64,000 nt of DNA. Origin: Loripinus fragilis. Taxonomy: Eukaryota; Mollusca; Bivalvia; Lucinida; Lucinidae. A program made the position numbers and the translations under genes. Each line of letters opens with the position of its first letter. The stretch's first letter is position 1. The DNA lies in assembly GCA_964019695.1 (NCBI GenBank), contig OZ026525.1:86190279-86254278 (forward strand). Direction: 5' to 3'. The notes beneath the pieces are model-generated. The model did not search any database. It worked only from the letters and a program-made list of their open reading frames with translations, and was not told the DNA's origin. Of this stretch, positions 1 through 8,819 are shown one piece after another.

Positions 1-96
1 AACCTTAAACAGGGACAAATGGCATCAAATCGAACAAACAAACATTTAAAATGGTTATTTGTAGAGGATATCGGCATGTAAAACGTTTGTTGTGAA

Positions 97-378
97 CATC
101 TATATATCTTGATTCACATCAGAATTAAGGGCGAGGTTGGTAAGCCCTCCAGAGATTTTTTTTACTGACCTTTCCAAGGGGTTACTTCTTTTGTGGATCA
201 TTTTCCCAATATGCATGTATTGTATTTGTCTTTTAAAATTATTATAGTATCTTGTCTGTTCTTGCAGCCTTGTGATCACCTGCTGGGAAAGGGCTGACCT
301 CTTGGCTCTCTTGTGTGATGTGGTGTATCGGGTCAGGTGATTGTATTGTTTTGTATCTTTGCCTTCTTCTTTACTTTT
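97..378 (+). repeat. F1 Penelope-like element 3' tail (fragment)
   Basis: The segment matches, with divergence, the 3' UTR of the F1 family: a lead-in near ATCTTGATTCACATC, the motif CACCTGCTGGGAAAGGGCTG, and the terminal TCTTTGCCTTCTTCTTTACT. No coding part is attached. The copy is 5'-truncated and old. Confidence 0.75.
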
Positions 379-385
379 ATACAAG

Positions 386-800
386 TTTAATGTATTTAGG
401 ATAAAAAAATATTATGTATAATATAACAATGAAAGAGAGAAAATCTGTATAAGGCTCTTCTGGGATAAACACTGAGGGACAATTTTATGGAATTTTACAA
501 TAGCCAAGATTGTGCCAGACAAATAAATGGTGCTGTTGTTTCAGTAATAGTGGAATTCTGCTAGTAGCACAATTCAAAAACAATTGGCTACAAATAATAC
601 ATTTTATCATATGACGTCGCGCCTTGGAGTGAAATAACGCCATGCAATAAAATCGATAAACCACTAGTGGTTTATAGATTTACGGGAAACGTTATGACGT
701 CCATAACAACGTCGCGTACATAATAACAAAATTATAACGTTTTTTTACGGCAGAAATCAGATTTCAAAGTATTTGTCATATGATAAATAGAATCTAACAT
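386..800. other. No gene seen; palindrome at 651-682
   Basis: AT-rich sequence without a supported ORF. It holds a near-perfect 32-bp palindrome centred on CCACTAGTGG and several ACGT/GACGTC motifs between 610 and 715, probably a decayed small inverted-repeat element. Confidence 0.5.
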
Positions 801-802
801 TC

Positions 803-925
803 GTGCTCTTGTATTATTGAATTTATTAAACTCGTTGCGAAAAAGAGATAAAATGCTCGGCAAGCCTCGCATTTTATCTCTTTTCCCCAACTCATTTAAT
901 AAATTCAATAAAACATGAGCACTCA
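803..925. mobile_element. Long-hairpin MITE
   Basis: Two arms fold on each other. The inner arms are AAAGAGATAAAATGC and GCATTTTATCTCTTT around a 12-base loop (TCGGCAAGCCTC). The outer arms continue to GTGCTC near 803 and GAGCAC near 920. It carries no ORF; the calls made by translation here are chance. Confidence 0.7.
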
Positions 926-1047
926 TGTAAGATCCTCTATTTCAACATGCTTAACACTGTGGTTTTATTCAGTTCTTAGCCCAATTTTTCTCTACGCTCT
1001 TCTCGACTTGTCTGGCCTCTTCGAGCGCCCTCTTGAACACCATGATT

Positions 1048-1286
1048 TGAGCCAGTGCATGAGATTTCCAACAATGTGGTATGTGCGACCAGCAAAGCCT
1101 CAGATCAGCCTGCGCATACGCGCAGTCTGATCAGAGCCTTTGCAAGTCGCTTGAGTATTCTATGGTTGTTAAGTTACTGACTGAACACCATTTGGAGTTT
1201 CTAACCTTAAAAGGAGGGTGCACAGGCTTGTCAGAGTCTACACTTGTCAAAATGTCAAATTGTTGGAAATCTCATGCCGCGGCTCA
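1048..1286. mobile_element. MITE family A, copy 1 (about 240 bp)
   Basis: The ends are inverted: GCATGAGATTTCCAACAATG at the left and CATTGTTGGAAATCTCATGC-like at the right, both next to GAGCC/GGCTC. The interior has the GCGCATACGCGC palindrome between CTGATCAG-type arms. Three more copies lie at 5034, 16687 and 49511. Confidence 0.85.
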
Positions 1287-1299
1287 TTTCATTTTGCAA

Positions 1300-2560
1300 C
1301 AATCAGAGAGGTGATAGAGATTCTCACACCATTAATAAACTTAAAATCTCTATAGGCATTGTAAATCTAATACTTTGTATTGAGTAAAGGGCCTATCCAA
1401 ACAATTATTGTCATAACTCTGTAACTATTTTGGTACTAAGAAATTACTAGAAACCTATAAGATTTTACAAACTTTTAGTTATAAAGCAGGTTTGTTCACA
1501 TATATACTCAAACAAAAAAGAAAAGTCCGATTTTTACGGTACTGTAGCTTTCGATCCAGTTAAGATGTTGCAACAAAAATAAAACCAAAATGTTTTTCAA
1601 ATGTTCGACAGACAAAAAATGGCAATTACTGGATTTTATATTCTGTTCCTGAAGAGTTATTAAACCTTATGTGCACACAGCTTTTTCACTTATCACCAGG
1701 AAGTTAATCATCAAAACATGACACATTTACGTTAAATAGCAGCCAGAAGCGTCCGAAGATGAAAAAACATCTAAAAATCCCAAGTCTGCTTATTGAACGT
1801 GCCAAATTGCAGTTCCAAACCTTTCATTTACAAAATTATCTAAAATTACCTCCCTTTGAATTAAACAAATAACAATTTAAGAACTTTCAAATCTCCTTAA
1901 CCTAACATCATTTTGAGATCGTTTTTGTTTAAATCTGTTGTGTTTGTTTATGACAACAATTGCACAATAGAGAAAAATAAAAACTATGGCTGATGTCCGG
2001 CATCAAAGGTTCACTAAATCTGTGATTTATACCCCACCCCCTCCTGCAAAGTCATCAGAGAATTTCAATTATCAATTGTTTTGATGCTGATTAGTCTTAA
2101 TTAATGATAAATGCTTGTGATGACGAAAAAACATCAATTTTTTTCAATTTTGTTGATTATCAAAATGCTGGACCAATAATGAATTTTCAGAGTGTTTTCA
2201 CGCACGCTCGTGATCGCTGTTTTTGACGTCAGAGTATGCTACATACTAATAGCTATGGCTGTAAATGTAGTGCATACAACTAGCCAGCTTATCTTACTTG
2301 AGAGTTTGTTCAGTGGTGCTTAAATGTGCTTAAATGGTTCGGGATTATGATGGACACACATGCTATTGATGTTGTGACTTTCGATTTTAAGGGTACTCGT
2401 GTTCGCTGCTTTGTCAGTGGCTAAACTGATTATCAAATGGATTACTCTTAGGTGCAAATCATTTCTAAATGATCAAAGTTTGTAAGGTGAAAATTTGAAT
2501 GAAATGCGTTCATACATTTGAAATTGGCAGACATAAACGTCAAGCGGACATAACTTAATT
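1300..2560. other. No gene seen
   Basis: About 1.25 kb of AT-rich sequence in which I recognise no exon, transposon protein or tandem repeat. The ACGT-containing stretch near 2205-2240 and a GTCAG-rich segment are unremarkable. Confidence 0.5.
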
Positions 2561-2568
2561 GTTTGAGT

Positions 2569-2692
2569 ATATAAAGGTGTCGGGGTTTGCTTTGCTGATT
2601 TTATCTCATTTTTCCTAAATATCCCATGAAAATAAATAATTTGGTCTCATTGAGACCAAGTTATTTCATTTTCATAGGATATTTAAAAACAA
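2569..2692. mobile_element. MITE family D, copy 1
   Basis: A small inverted repeat: TATCCCATGAAAATAAAT and ATTTCATTTTCATAGGATA flank the palindromic core TTTGGTCTCATTGAGACCAA. The second copy is at 8251-8402. Confidence 0.75.
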
Positions 2693-2796
2693 GCTGCCTG
2701 ATCTGGGTCTGCTCTGTTTGCAAAAAGGTTAAAAGGCATCTCTTTGAGAAAAAGGGTTAAATAAAAGATATTAATAATTCAAATGACTCTTGTTGG

Positions 2797-4373
2797 GCAT
2801 TAACTGATTCATAGATACTCTATATTTTACCAATAGCTGATCAGTTTATCACTCATATATGGCTTGGTCTTGGAATCATTAACTGATTCATAGATACTCT
2901 AGATTCTACCAATAGCTGATCAGTTTATCATTCATATATGGCTTGGTCTTGGAATCATTAACTGATTCATAGATACTCTAGATTCTACCAATAGCTGATC
3001 AGTTTATCATTCATATATGGCTTGGTCTTGGAATCATTAACTGATTCATAGATACTCTAGATTCTACCAATAGCTGATCAGTTTATCATTCATATATGGC
3101 TTGGTCTTGGAATCATTAACTGATTCATAGATACTCTAGATTCTACCAATAGCTGATCAGTTTATCATTCATATATGGCTTGGTCTTGGAATCATTAACT
3201 GATTCATAGATACTCTAGATTCTACCAATAGCTGATCAGTTTATCATTCATATATGCAGGGACCAAGCTGGCCCAGAATTTTAGGGAGAAGTGACTTCTC
3301 CCTGCAGGACAATTAGGGAGAAGTGACAGTCAGATAGGGAGAAGTTATAGCGCAAAATTACGACATTTTCTGTTAATTTAGAAGCAAATTAGCCATTACA
3401 CATACTATTGCCATTTAATGGAAGGAGAAACAGGATGCAGTGGTAGTAGATTGTCTGATAATGTCACCACAGCTTGCATTTGTGTGATGATGAAAATGAG
3501 TCTCCCTAAAAAAAAAAAAAAAAAAAAAATTTTTTTTTTTTAGGGAGACTCCCACTTCTCCCTGGGTCCCATTTAGGGCGAAATTTCGGCCCCTAGGGCG
3601 ACTATTTCGCCCTAGTCGCCCCCTAGCTTGATCCCTGATATATGGCTTGGTCTTGGAATCATTAACTGATTCATAGATACTCTAGATTCTACCAATAGCT
3701 GATCAGTTTATCATTCATATATGGCTTGGTCTTGGAATCATTAACTGATTCATAGATACTCTAGATTCTACCAATAGCTGATCAGTTTATCATTCATATA
3801 TGGATTGGTCTTGGAATCATTAACTGATTCATAGATACTCTAGATTCTACCAATAGCTGATCAGTTTATCACTCATATATGGCTTGGTCTTGGAATCATT
3901 AACTGATTCATAGATACTCTAGATTCTACCAATAGCTGATCAGTTTATCACTCATATATGGCTTGGTCTTGGAATCATTAACTGATTCATAGATACTCTA
4001 GATTCTACCAATAGCTGATCAGTTTATCACTCATATATGGCTTGGTCTTGGAATCATTAACTGATTCATAGATACTCTAGATTCTACCAATAGCTGATCA
4101 GTTTATCACTCATATATGGCTTGGTCTTGGAATCATTAACTGATTCATAGATACTCTAGATTCTACCAATAGCTGATCAGTTTATCACTCATATATGGCT
4201 TGGTCTTGGAATCATTAACTGATTCATAGATACTCTAGATTCTACCAATAGCTGATCAGTTTATCATTCATATATGGCTTGGTCTTGGAATCATTAACTG
4301 ATTCATAGATACTCTAGATTCTACCAATAGCTGATCAGTTTATCACTCATATATGGCTTGGTCTTGGAACAGG
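2797..4373 (+). repeat. 79-bp satellite array, about 15 units, split by an insertion
   Basis: GGCTTGGTCT recurs at 2861, 2940, 3019, 3098, 3177 and then 3644, 3723, 3802 (one variant base), 3881 and on to 4355, always 79 bases apart. Units are nearly identical. They differ by CATTCAT or CACTCAT just before the junction, and the two variants form runs, which suggests local unequal exchange. The first unit is the most divergent. The array is interrupted at 3257-3637. Confidence 0.95.
3257..3637. mobile_element. CAGGG-ended hAT-like MITE inside the satellite
   Basis: 381 bp with terminal inverted repeats CAGGGACCAAGCTGG and CTAGCTTGATCCCTG. It is flanked by the 7-bp direct repeat ATATATG (3250-3256 and 3638-3644), and removing it plus one repeat restores a perfect 79-bp unit. 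Inside are palindromes AGGGAGAAGT/ACTTCTCCCT and a hairpin with A22 and T12 runs between AGTCTCCCTA (3499) and TAGGGAGACT (3541). No ORF. Confidence 0.9.
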
Positions 4374-4562
4374 ACTTATACAGAAAATGGCCAACCACCA
4401 GTTGACTGTGATTTGGTGACGAAATTAAGTTCCATAGTTCTCATAGTTTTCATAAATTCATGTGAATATATTGATGAATTTATGCAATAATAACGACCAA
4501 ACATTTTTTTCAATACATTAGCCCATATAAGCCTAGCATCCTTTTTGTGGGACATAGGCTAA

Positions 4563-4625
4563 CAGTGCAGACCCAGATCAGATGCCGCAGAATGCGGCGT
4601 CTGATCAGGGTCTCCACTGTTTGCT
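4563..4625. repeat. Palindromic MITE fragment with CAGTG-AGACCCAGAT arms
   Basis: The inverted arms ACAGTGCAGACCCAGATCAG and CTGATCAGGGTCTCCACTGT surround ATGCCGCAGAATGCGGCGT. The same arm type forms the core of MITE family B and of several other short palindromes in the window. Confidence 0.6.
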
Positions 4626-4829
4626 CACAGTATGTTCTATTGGAATTTAAATAAAATATATAAAATACCACCAAACAACCCTTGAAAATGAAATGGACTG
4701 GTCCAATTGATAACAGTGGGAAATTCCATTCCGCTTAAAGGGTAAACTTTCACCAGGTTCCTTGGCTTTGTGCTCAGTTTCCAATATCTCTCTCGGGACC
4801 TGGTGAAGGTTAATGCAGTAAAAACCAGG

Positions 4830-4955
4830 TTTGATCTAATTGTCTTCCTAATGTCTTGTGACTTTTAGTGTTCTGTGGCTTTTCCTTATGGTGCCGTGGG
4901 TTGGTCTGTAGAGTGTGATTGTGGTATTTCCTGACCATCTCACTAACTTTTTGAA
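4830..4955 (+). repeat. F2 Penelope-like 3' terminal fragment
   Basis: It ends with the F2 signature GTGATTGTGGTATTTCCTGA followed by CCATCTCACTAA. The preceding TGGTGCCGTGGGTTGGTCTG also matches F2 tails elsewhere. Only the last ~125 bases are present. Confidence 0.7.
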
Positions 4956-5033
4956 CTCTCTATTGAATGGTGCACTAAAATAAACTGTTTTCAATTAAGT
5001 CATACTCCATTTTATTTATATGTTTTCATCATT

Positions 5034-5270
5034 TGAGCCACGACATGAAATTTCCAACAATGTGGTTTATGCCACAAGCAAAGGTTCAGACCAGTCTGTG
5101 CATACGTGCAGTCTGATCAGAGCCTTTGCCCTTCGCTTGAATATTCTAGGACTGTTAAACTACCAACCAATCATCACTTGGTTTTCTTGACTTAAAAGGA
5201 GACTGCACAGGCTTGTCTGGATCTACACTTGTCAAAATGCCACATTGTTGGAAATCACATGTCAAGGCTA
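5034..5270. mobile_element. MITE family A, copy 2
   Basis: Same layout as the copy at 1048: TGAAATTTCCAACAATGTGG at the left, CACATTGTTGGAAATCACAT at the right, and GTGCATACGTGC in the centre. Diverged but complete. Confidence 0.8.
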
Positions 5271-5275
5271 GGGAG

Positions 5276-6089
5276 CTCTAGCGATAAGGCGTATATTTTC
5301 CCTTGTTGACATGATTACAAAACCTAAATTTTCAAATTGCCCTAATGTTTTTATAATTGGACTGTTTTGGTAATAATTTATGCATAGAAAGCATCAAAAT
5401 AGGTTTCAACGCGATTCGCATTTACAAAGCCCCGAAAACTTGCGCCTTCTACTCCCACCCATCATTTTACGTCTTTAGACTAGGTGCCGTTTAGACAAGA
5501 GTTTAAGTAAATCCTTTGCATGTTTTCAAAAGGTAAAAGTGCTAAAATATTAAGAATATAAGTGCCCTTCATTTCCAAAACTTTGCGGTATTCCTTCTGC
5601 GCATGCATACAAAAAATACTTAAAATTGTGATGTTTGTCATTGAAAAGACGAAACTGGCGTATTTCAGTTTGTTTTCATATGTAAATGGCTTCTTGGGTC
5701 TAGGGGGGGAAAGGGGTTGCATAAGCGAAAGAAGACATCAAATATCTGACAAAAATAGACCACTTTACGAGATGGTCGTTTTTATTATACATCAACTGTA
5801 TAAATAGTTTTGCTGTACATAGCGTGGTTCCTTGTTTAACAGTCTGGTTCCCATTTATGTTACTGAATAACAAGCACAGTTGATGATCAAAATAAATTCT
5901 CATTCAATAAGAAGTAGAGTTATTACATGCATGAAGGAAACCCCGTTTTAAATATACAAATTCGGGGGCAATGGTGCATCGACGGCTCGTCTATATATAT
6001 TTGTTGAATGTGCCTATGTCTCCAGTCGTTATTTCAACAAAATAAAATGAATGTCTCGTTTAGGGAGATTGCTCGTCTTATCGCTAGAA
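5276..6089. mobile_element. Possible DNA transposon with CTAGCGATAAG ends
   Basis: TCTAGCGATAAG (5277-5288) is matched inverted by CTTATCGCTAGA (6077-6088), about 800 bases apart. The interior has no recognisable transposase. No clear target duplication is visible, so this is a weak call. Confidence 0.45.
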
Positions 6090-6214
6090 ATTCTTTAAGT
6101 GATTATCATATACAACTCAATAAGTACATGGTGAGCATTACTTTTTCAAAACAGTGTAGATCAATATAAGCAGGCTTTATCACAAGCAAGCTGATTAGAA
6201 TCTACATGTTGTTC

Positions 6215-6465
6215 TTAAACCCTTTGTAAAATGGATACCCCTAAAGGGGTTCTTTTGCAAACAGTGAAGACCCAGATGAAATGCCGCAAATATGCAGCAT
6301 TTCACCAGGGCCTGCACTGTTTGCTTCGATAAATGCAATCTTCTGGGACTGAAGTGCATAATCATTTGGAAATTTCTACCTGTGACCCCTCTGAATATAT
6401 TATAGACAATCCTATCCTTATTGTATTTATTTGCATGGGAAAACTTTTCAGAATACAAGGGGTTA
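6215..6465. mobile_element. MITE family B, copy 1
   Basis: The ends are TTAAACCCTTTGTA and ATACAAGGGGTTA. The core has the palindrome CAGTGAAGACCCAGATGAAA with its inverse. Other copies are at 7762, 11601 and 20156. Confidence 0.75.
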
Positions 6466-6769
6466 GCCACACCATGAAACTATATAATGTAATTACTGGA
6501 TAAAGTGAAATTCAGGTGTTCATATTATGTTAACATCTCATTGAAAACCCTTGGCCAGCTAAACCTGGCTCGATCCTGTTTTGAGAACACTTTAGGTCCT
6601 GAAGAAGCCATCTGATCAGGATTTACACTATGTTCCACTCTGATTGAAAATGTATGTTTACAACTGGAATTCTGCAGACTATAAGTAACAGGATAAAGTT
6701 TGGGGAGGAGTGTAGCACATAAATTTATTCAGCACGACAAGGGTTAAGTAAGTACTCAGTGGGCACTTA

Positions 6770-7340
6770 TAAGAGCATGTACCCTTATTAAGACCATGTA
6801 CACTAATTAGAGCATGTAGGCTTTTTAGAGCATGTACACTTATTATAGCATGTATGCTTATTAGAATTTTTACGCTTAAAACATGTACACTTTTTAAAGC
6901 ATGTACGCTTATTAGAGCATGTACACTTATTAGAGCGTGTATGCTTATTAGAGCATTTATGCTTAAAACATGTACACTTATTAAAGCATGTACACTTATT
7001 AGAGCATGTACACTTATTAGAGCATGTATGCTTAGAACATGTACATTTTTTGGAGTATGTACACTAATTAGAGCATGTAGGCTTATTAGAACATGTACAC
7101 TTATAAGAACATTGAGCTTTTTAGAGCATGTACACTTATTAGAGCATGTATGCTTATTAGAATTTTTACGCTTAAAACATGTACACTTATTAAAGCATGT
7201 ACGCTTATTAGAGCATGTACACTTATTAGAGCGTGTATGCTTATTAGAGCATTTATGCTTATAACATGTTCAATTATTAATGCATGTACGCTTATTAGAG
7301 CATGTAGACTTATTAGAGCATGTAGACTTATTAGGGCATG
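6770..7340 (+). repeat. 18-bp minisatellite with a 296-bp higher-order period
   Basis: The basic unit is GCATGTACACTTATTAGA, with variants (GTATGC, GTACGC, TTATGC, AAAACATG). A block starting near 6847 is repeated almost exactly from 7143, giving a higher-order unit of about 296 bases. Translation gives repetitive RACTLI-type peptides in several frames, a by-product of an 18-base period. Confidence 0.9.
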
Positions 7341-7629
7341 CAGGGTTCATCCTAGGATGGGCCCGATCCATTTTGTAAGAAAACTATTAATGTTTTGCTA
7401 AAATGGACTTTATTTTTGGCTGGGCCCCATATACAAGCTATTCAAATCTCATGTCAATTATGCTCTAATGTGGATATTAAGGATTCTTGGGCCCATCAAA
7501 TTTCGCAAAGGGCCCATAAGAATTTCAAATGGCCCATTAAAATTAAGAAATTTGCATGTATTTGAATGGGATATGGGCCAATGGCACATTTTAAGGGCCC
7601 ATCATCATTTTGGGCTGGGATTAACCCTG
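7341..7629. mobile_element. CAGGG-ended MITE inserted in the minisatellite
   Basis: 289 bp with ends CAGGGTTCATCC and GGGATTAACCCTG, flanked by the direct repeat GGCATG (7335-7340 and 7630-7635). Minisatellite sequence resumes for about 35 bases beyond it. The interior repeats GGGCCCAT-type motifs. Confidence 0.85.
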
Positions 7630-7761
7630 GGCATGTTCGCTTATTAGAACATGTACACTTATTCTGTCTGTTATGGTATCACCAATTGAATTAGCGAAGG
7701 CATTTAGATTCACTCCCAAAGTCCAAAGCAATGGTGAGTATGTATTCCTTATATGTGTAGG

Positions 7762-7990
7762 TTAACCCTTTGTATACTGGAAACCCCTAAATAAGTACTT
7801 TTGCAAGCAGTGAAGACCCAGATGAAATGCAGCATTATGTTGCATTTCATCAGTCTCTGCACTTTTTTGCTTAGATTAAAACAATATTCATGGACTGAAA
7901 CACATCATAAGGCCCTTTATAATATCCTACCTGTGACCATTTAATGTACACAATGGGAAGTCCTATACTTATTTATTAATCAATATGCAA
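7762..7990. mobile_element. MITE family B, copy 2
   Basis: The left end TTAACCCTTTGTATACTGG and the CAGTGAAGACCCAGATGAAA core are clear. The right end is degraded. Confidence 0.7.
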
Positions 7991-8039
7991 GGGTACATCC
8001 AGAGGCCTTGAGTAAAGAGGGTGCAACATAATAATAGCT

Positions 8040-8165
8040 GTTTCATTTCTCAACCATAACATATGTTGTAGGTACTCAATCGAACTGCCTCAATGAGACA
8101 GTTGATTTGACCACCCAGAAAACATGCTTAAACCTATGGTTAAGAAAATATATACAATTTAATAG
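8040..8165. mobile_element. MITE family C (GAACCGTCTC palindrome), diverged copy
   Basis: Core GAACTGCCTCAATGAGACAG between arms containing AACATATGTTGT and an AAGAAAATAT end. The family consensus core is GAACCGTCTCAATGAGACGG. Better copies lie at 10637, 12248, 25955, 26190 and 48068. Confidence 0.65.
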
Positions 8166-8250
8166 TTAGTTTATGTGCTTAGTCCAAACCTGAGACCCAT
8201 CAGAATATAACAGGGGCAGACCCAGGATTTCTGGAAAGTAGGTTTATATA

Positions 8251-8402
8251 TATATAAAGGTGTGGGGGTTCCCTTTGCTGATTTTATCTCATTTTTCTTA
8301 AATATCCCATGAAAATAAAATAATTTGGTCTCACTGAGACCAAATTATTTCATGGTCTCACTGAGACCAAATTATTTCATTTTCATAGGATATTTAAAAG
8401 CC
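8251..8402. mobile_element. MITE family D, copy 2, with duplicated core
   Basis: The same ends as 2569-2692, but the GGTCTCACTGAGACCAAATT palindrome half is present twice in tandem. The right end passes into a G-rich tail. Confidence 0.75.
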
Positions 8403-8505
8403 GGGGCGGGGAGGGGGGTTCGAGCCAACTCCCCCAACCCCCTCTAGATCCGCCAATGTACAAAGGGTTAATAAGTCAAGAGATTGAATTACATATCAAA
8501 GATTG

Positions 8506-8735
8506 ACATGCACATCACAGAGGTTGAATGTCATCCGTTCATTTTCTCTTAGGATTATATCTAGACAGGTTGTCATAATCAACATGCGTGTCAGAGGGGT
8601 TGAATGTCATCCGTCCATTTTCTCTTAGGATTATATCTAGACAGGTTGTCATAATCAACATGTGTGTCAGAGGGGTTGAATGTCATCAGTCCATTTTCTC
8701 TTAGGATTATATCTAGACAGGTTGTCGTAATCAAT
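8506..8735 (-). repeat. 76-bp tandem repeat x3 made from the last MRPL18 codons
   Basis: The spacing of the GAATGTCATC motif (8526, 8602, 8678) gives a 76-base period. The unit nearest the exon is the coding one. The middle copy (about 8584-8659) still encodes the same C-terminal residues with only synonymous changes (TAC to TAT, ACT to ACG). The outer copy has TGG changed to TGA. Both extra copies lie beyond the stop codon, in the presumed 3' UTR. Confidence 0.9.
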
Positions 8736-8819
8736 ACCAGGTCTCTCTTCATGCTCAACTTCTTCTACTTCAGTCAGGTCTATGTTGGCATCTTCTAGGG
8801 CCTTCAGAATTACTTGAAG
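8667..8819 (-). CDS. MRPL18: MRPL18 exon 6 (C-terminus, stop)
   Basis: Acceptor gtatttttcag, then 50 codons and TGA. The product opens LQVILKALEDANIDLTEVEE and ends RYNPKRKWTDDIQPL. The first part fits the C-terminal helix of uL18m. The charged extension is longer than in vertebrates. The last ~23 codons lie in the first unit of a 76-bp tandem repeat that continues past the stop. A 244-bp MITE sits 27 bases upstream of the exon. Confidence 0.88.
   Translation of the reverse strand, partial: LQVILKALEDANIDLTEVEEVEHEERPGIDYDNLSRYNPKRKWTDDIQPL

Noticed and set aside
2797..4373. CRISPR array
   Set aside because: The 79-bp units are contiguous without unique spacers, and the DNA is eukaryotic.
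6854..7401. Long plus-strand ORFs with RACTLI repeats
   Set aside because: The 18-base period divides by three, so every open frame gives repeats. No start context or homology.
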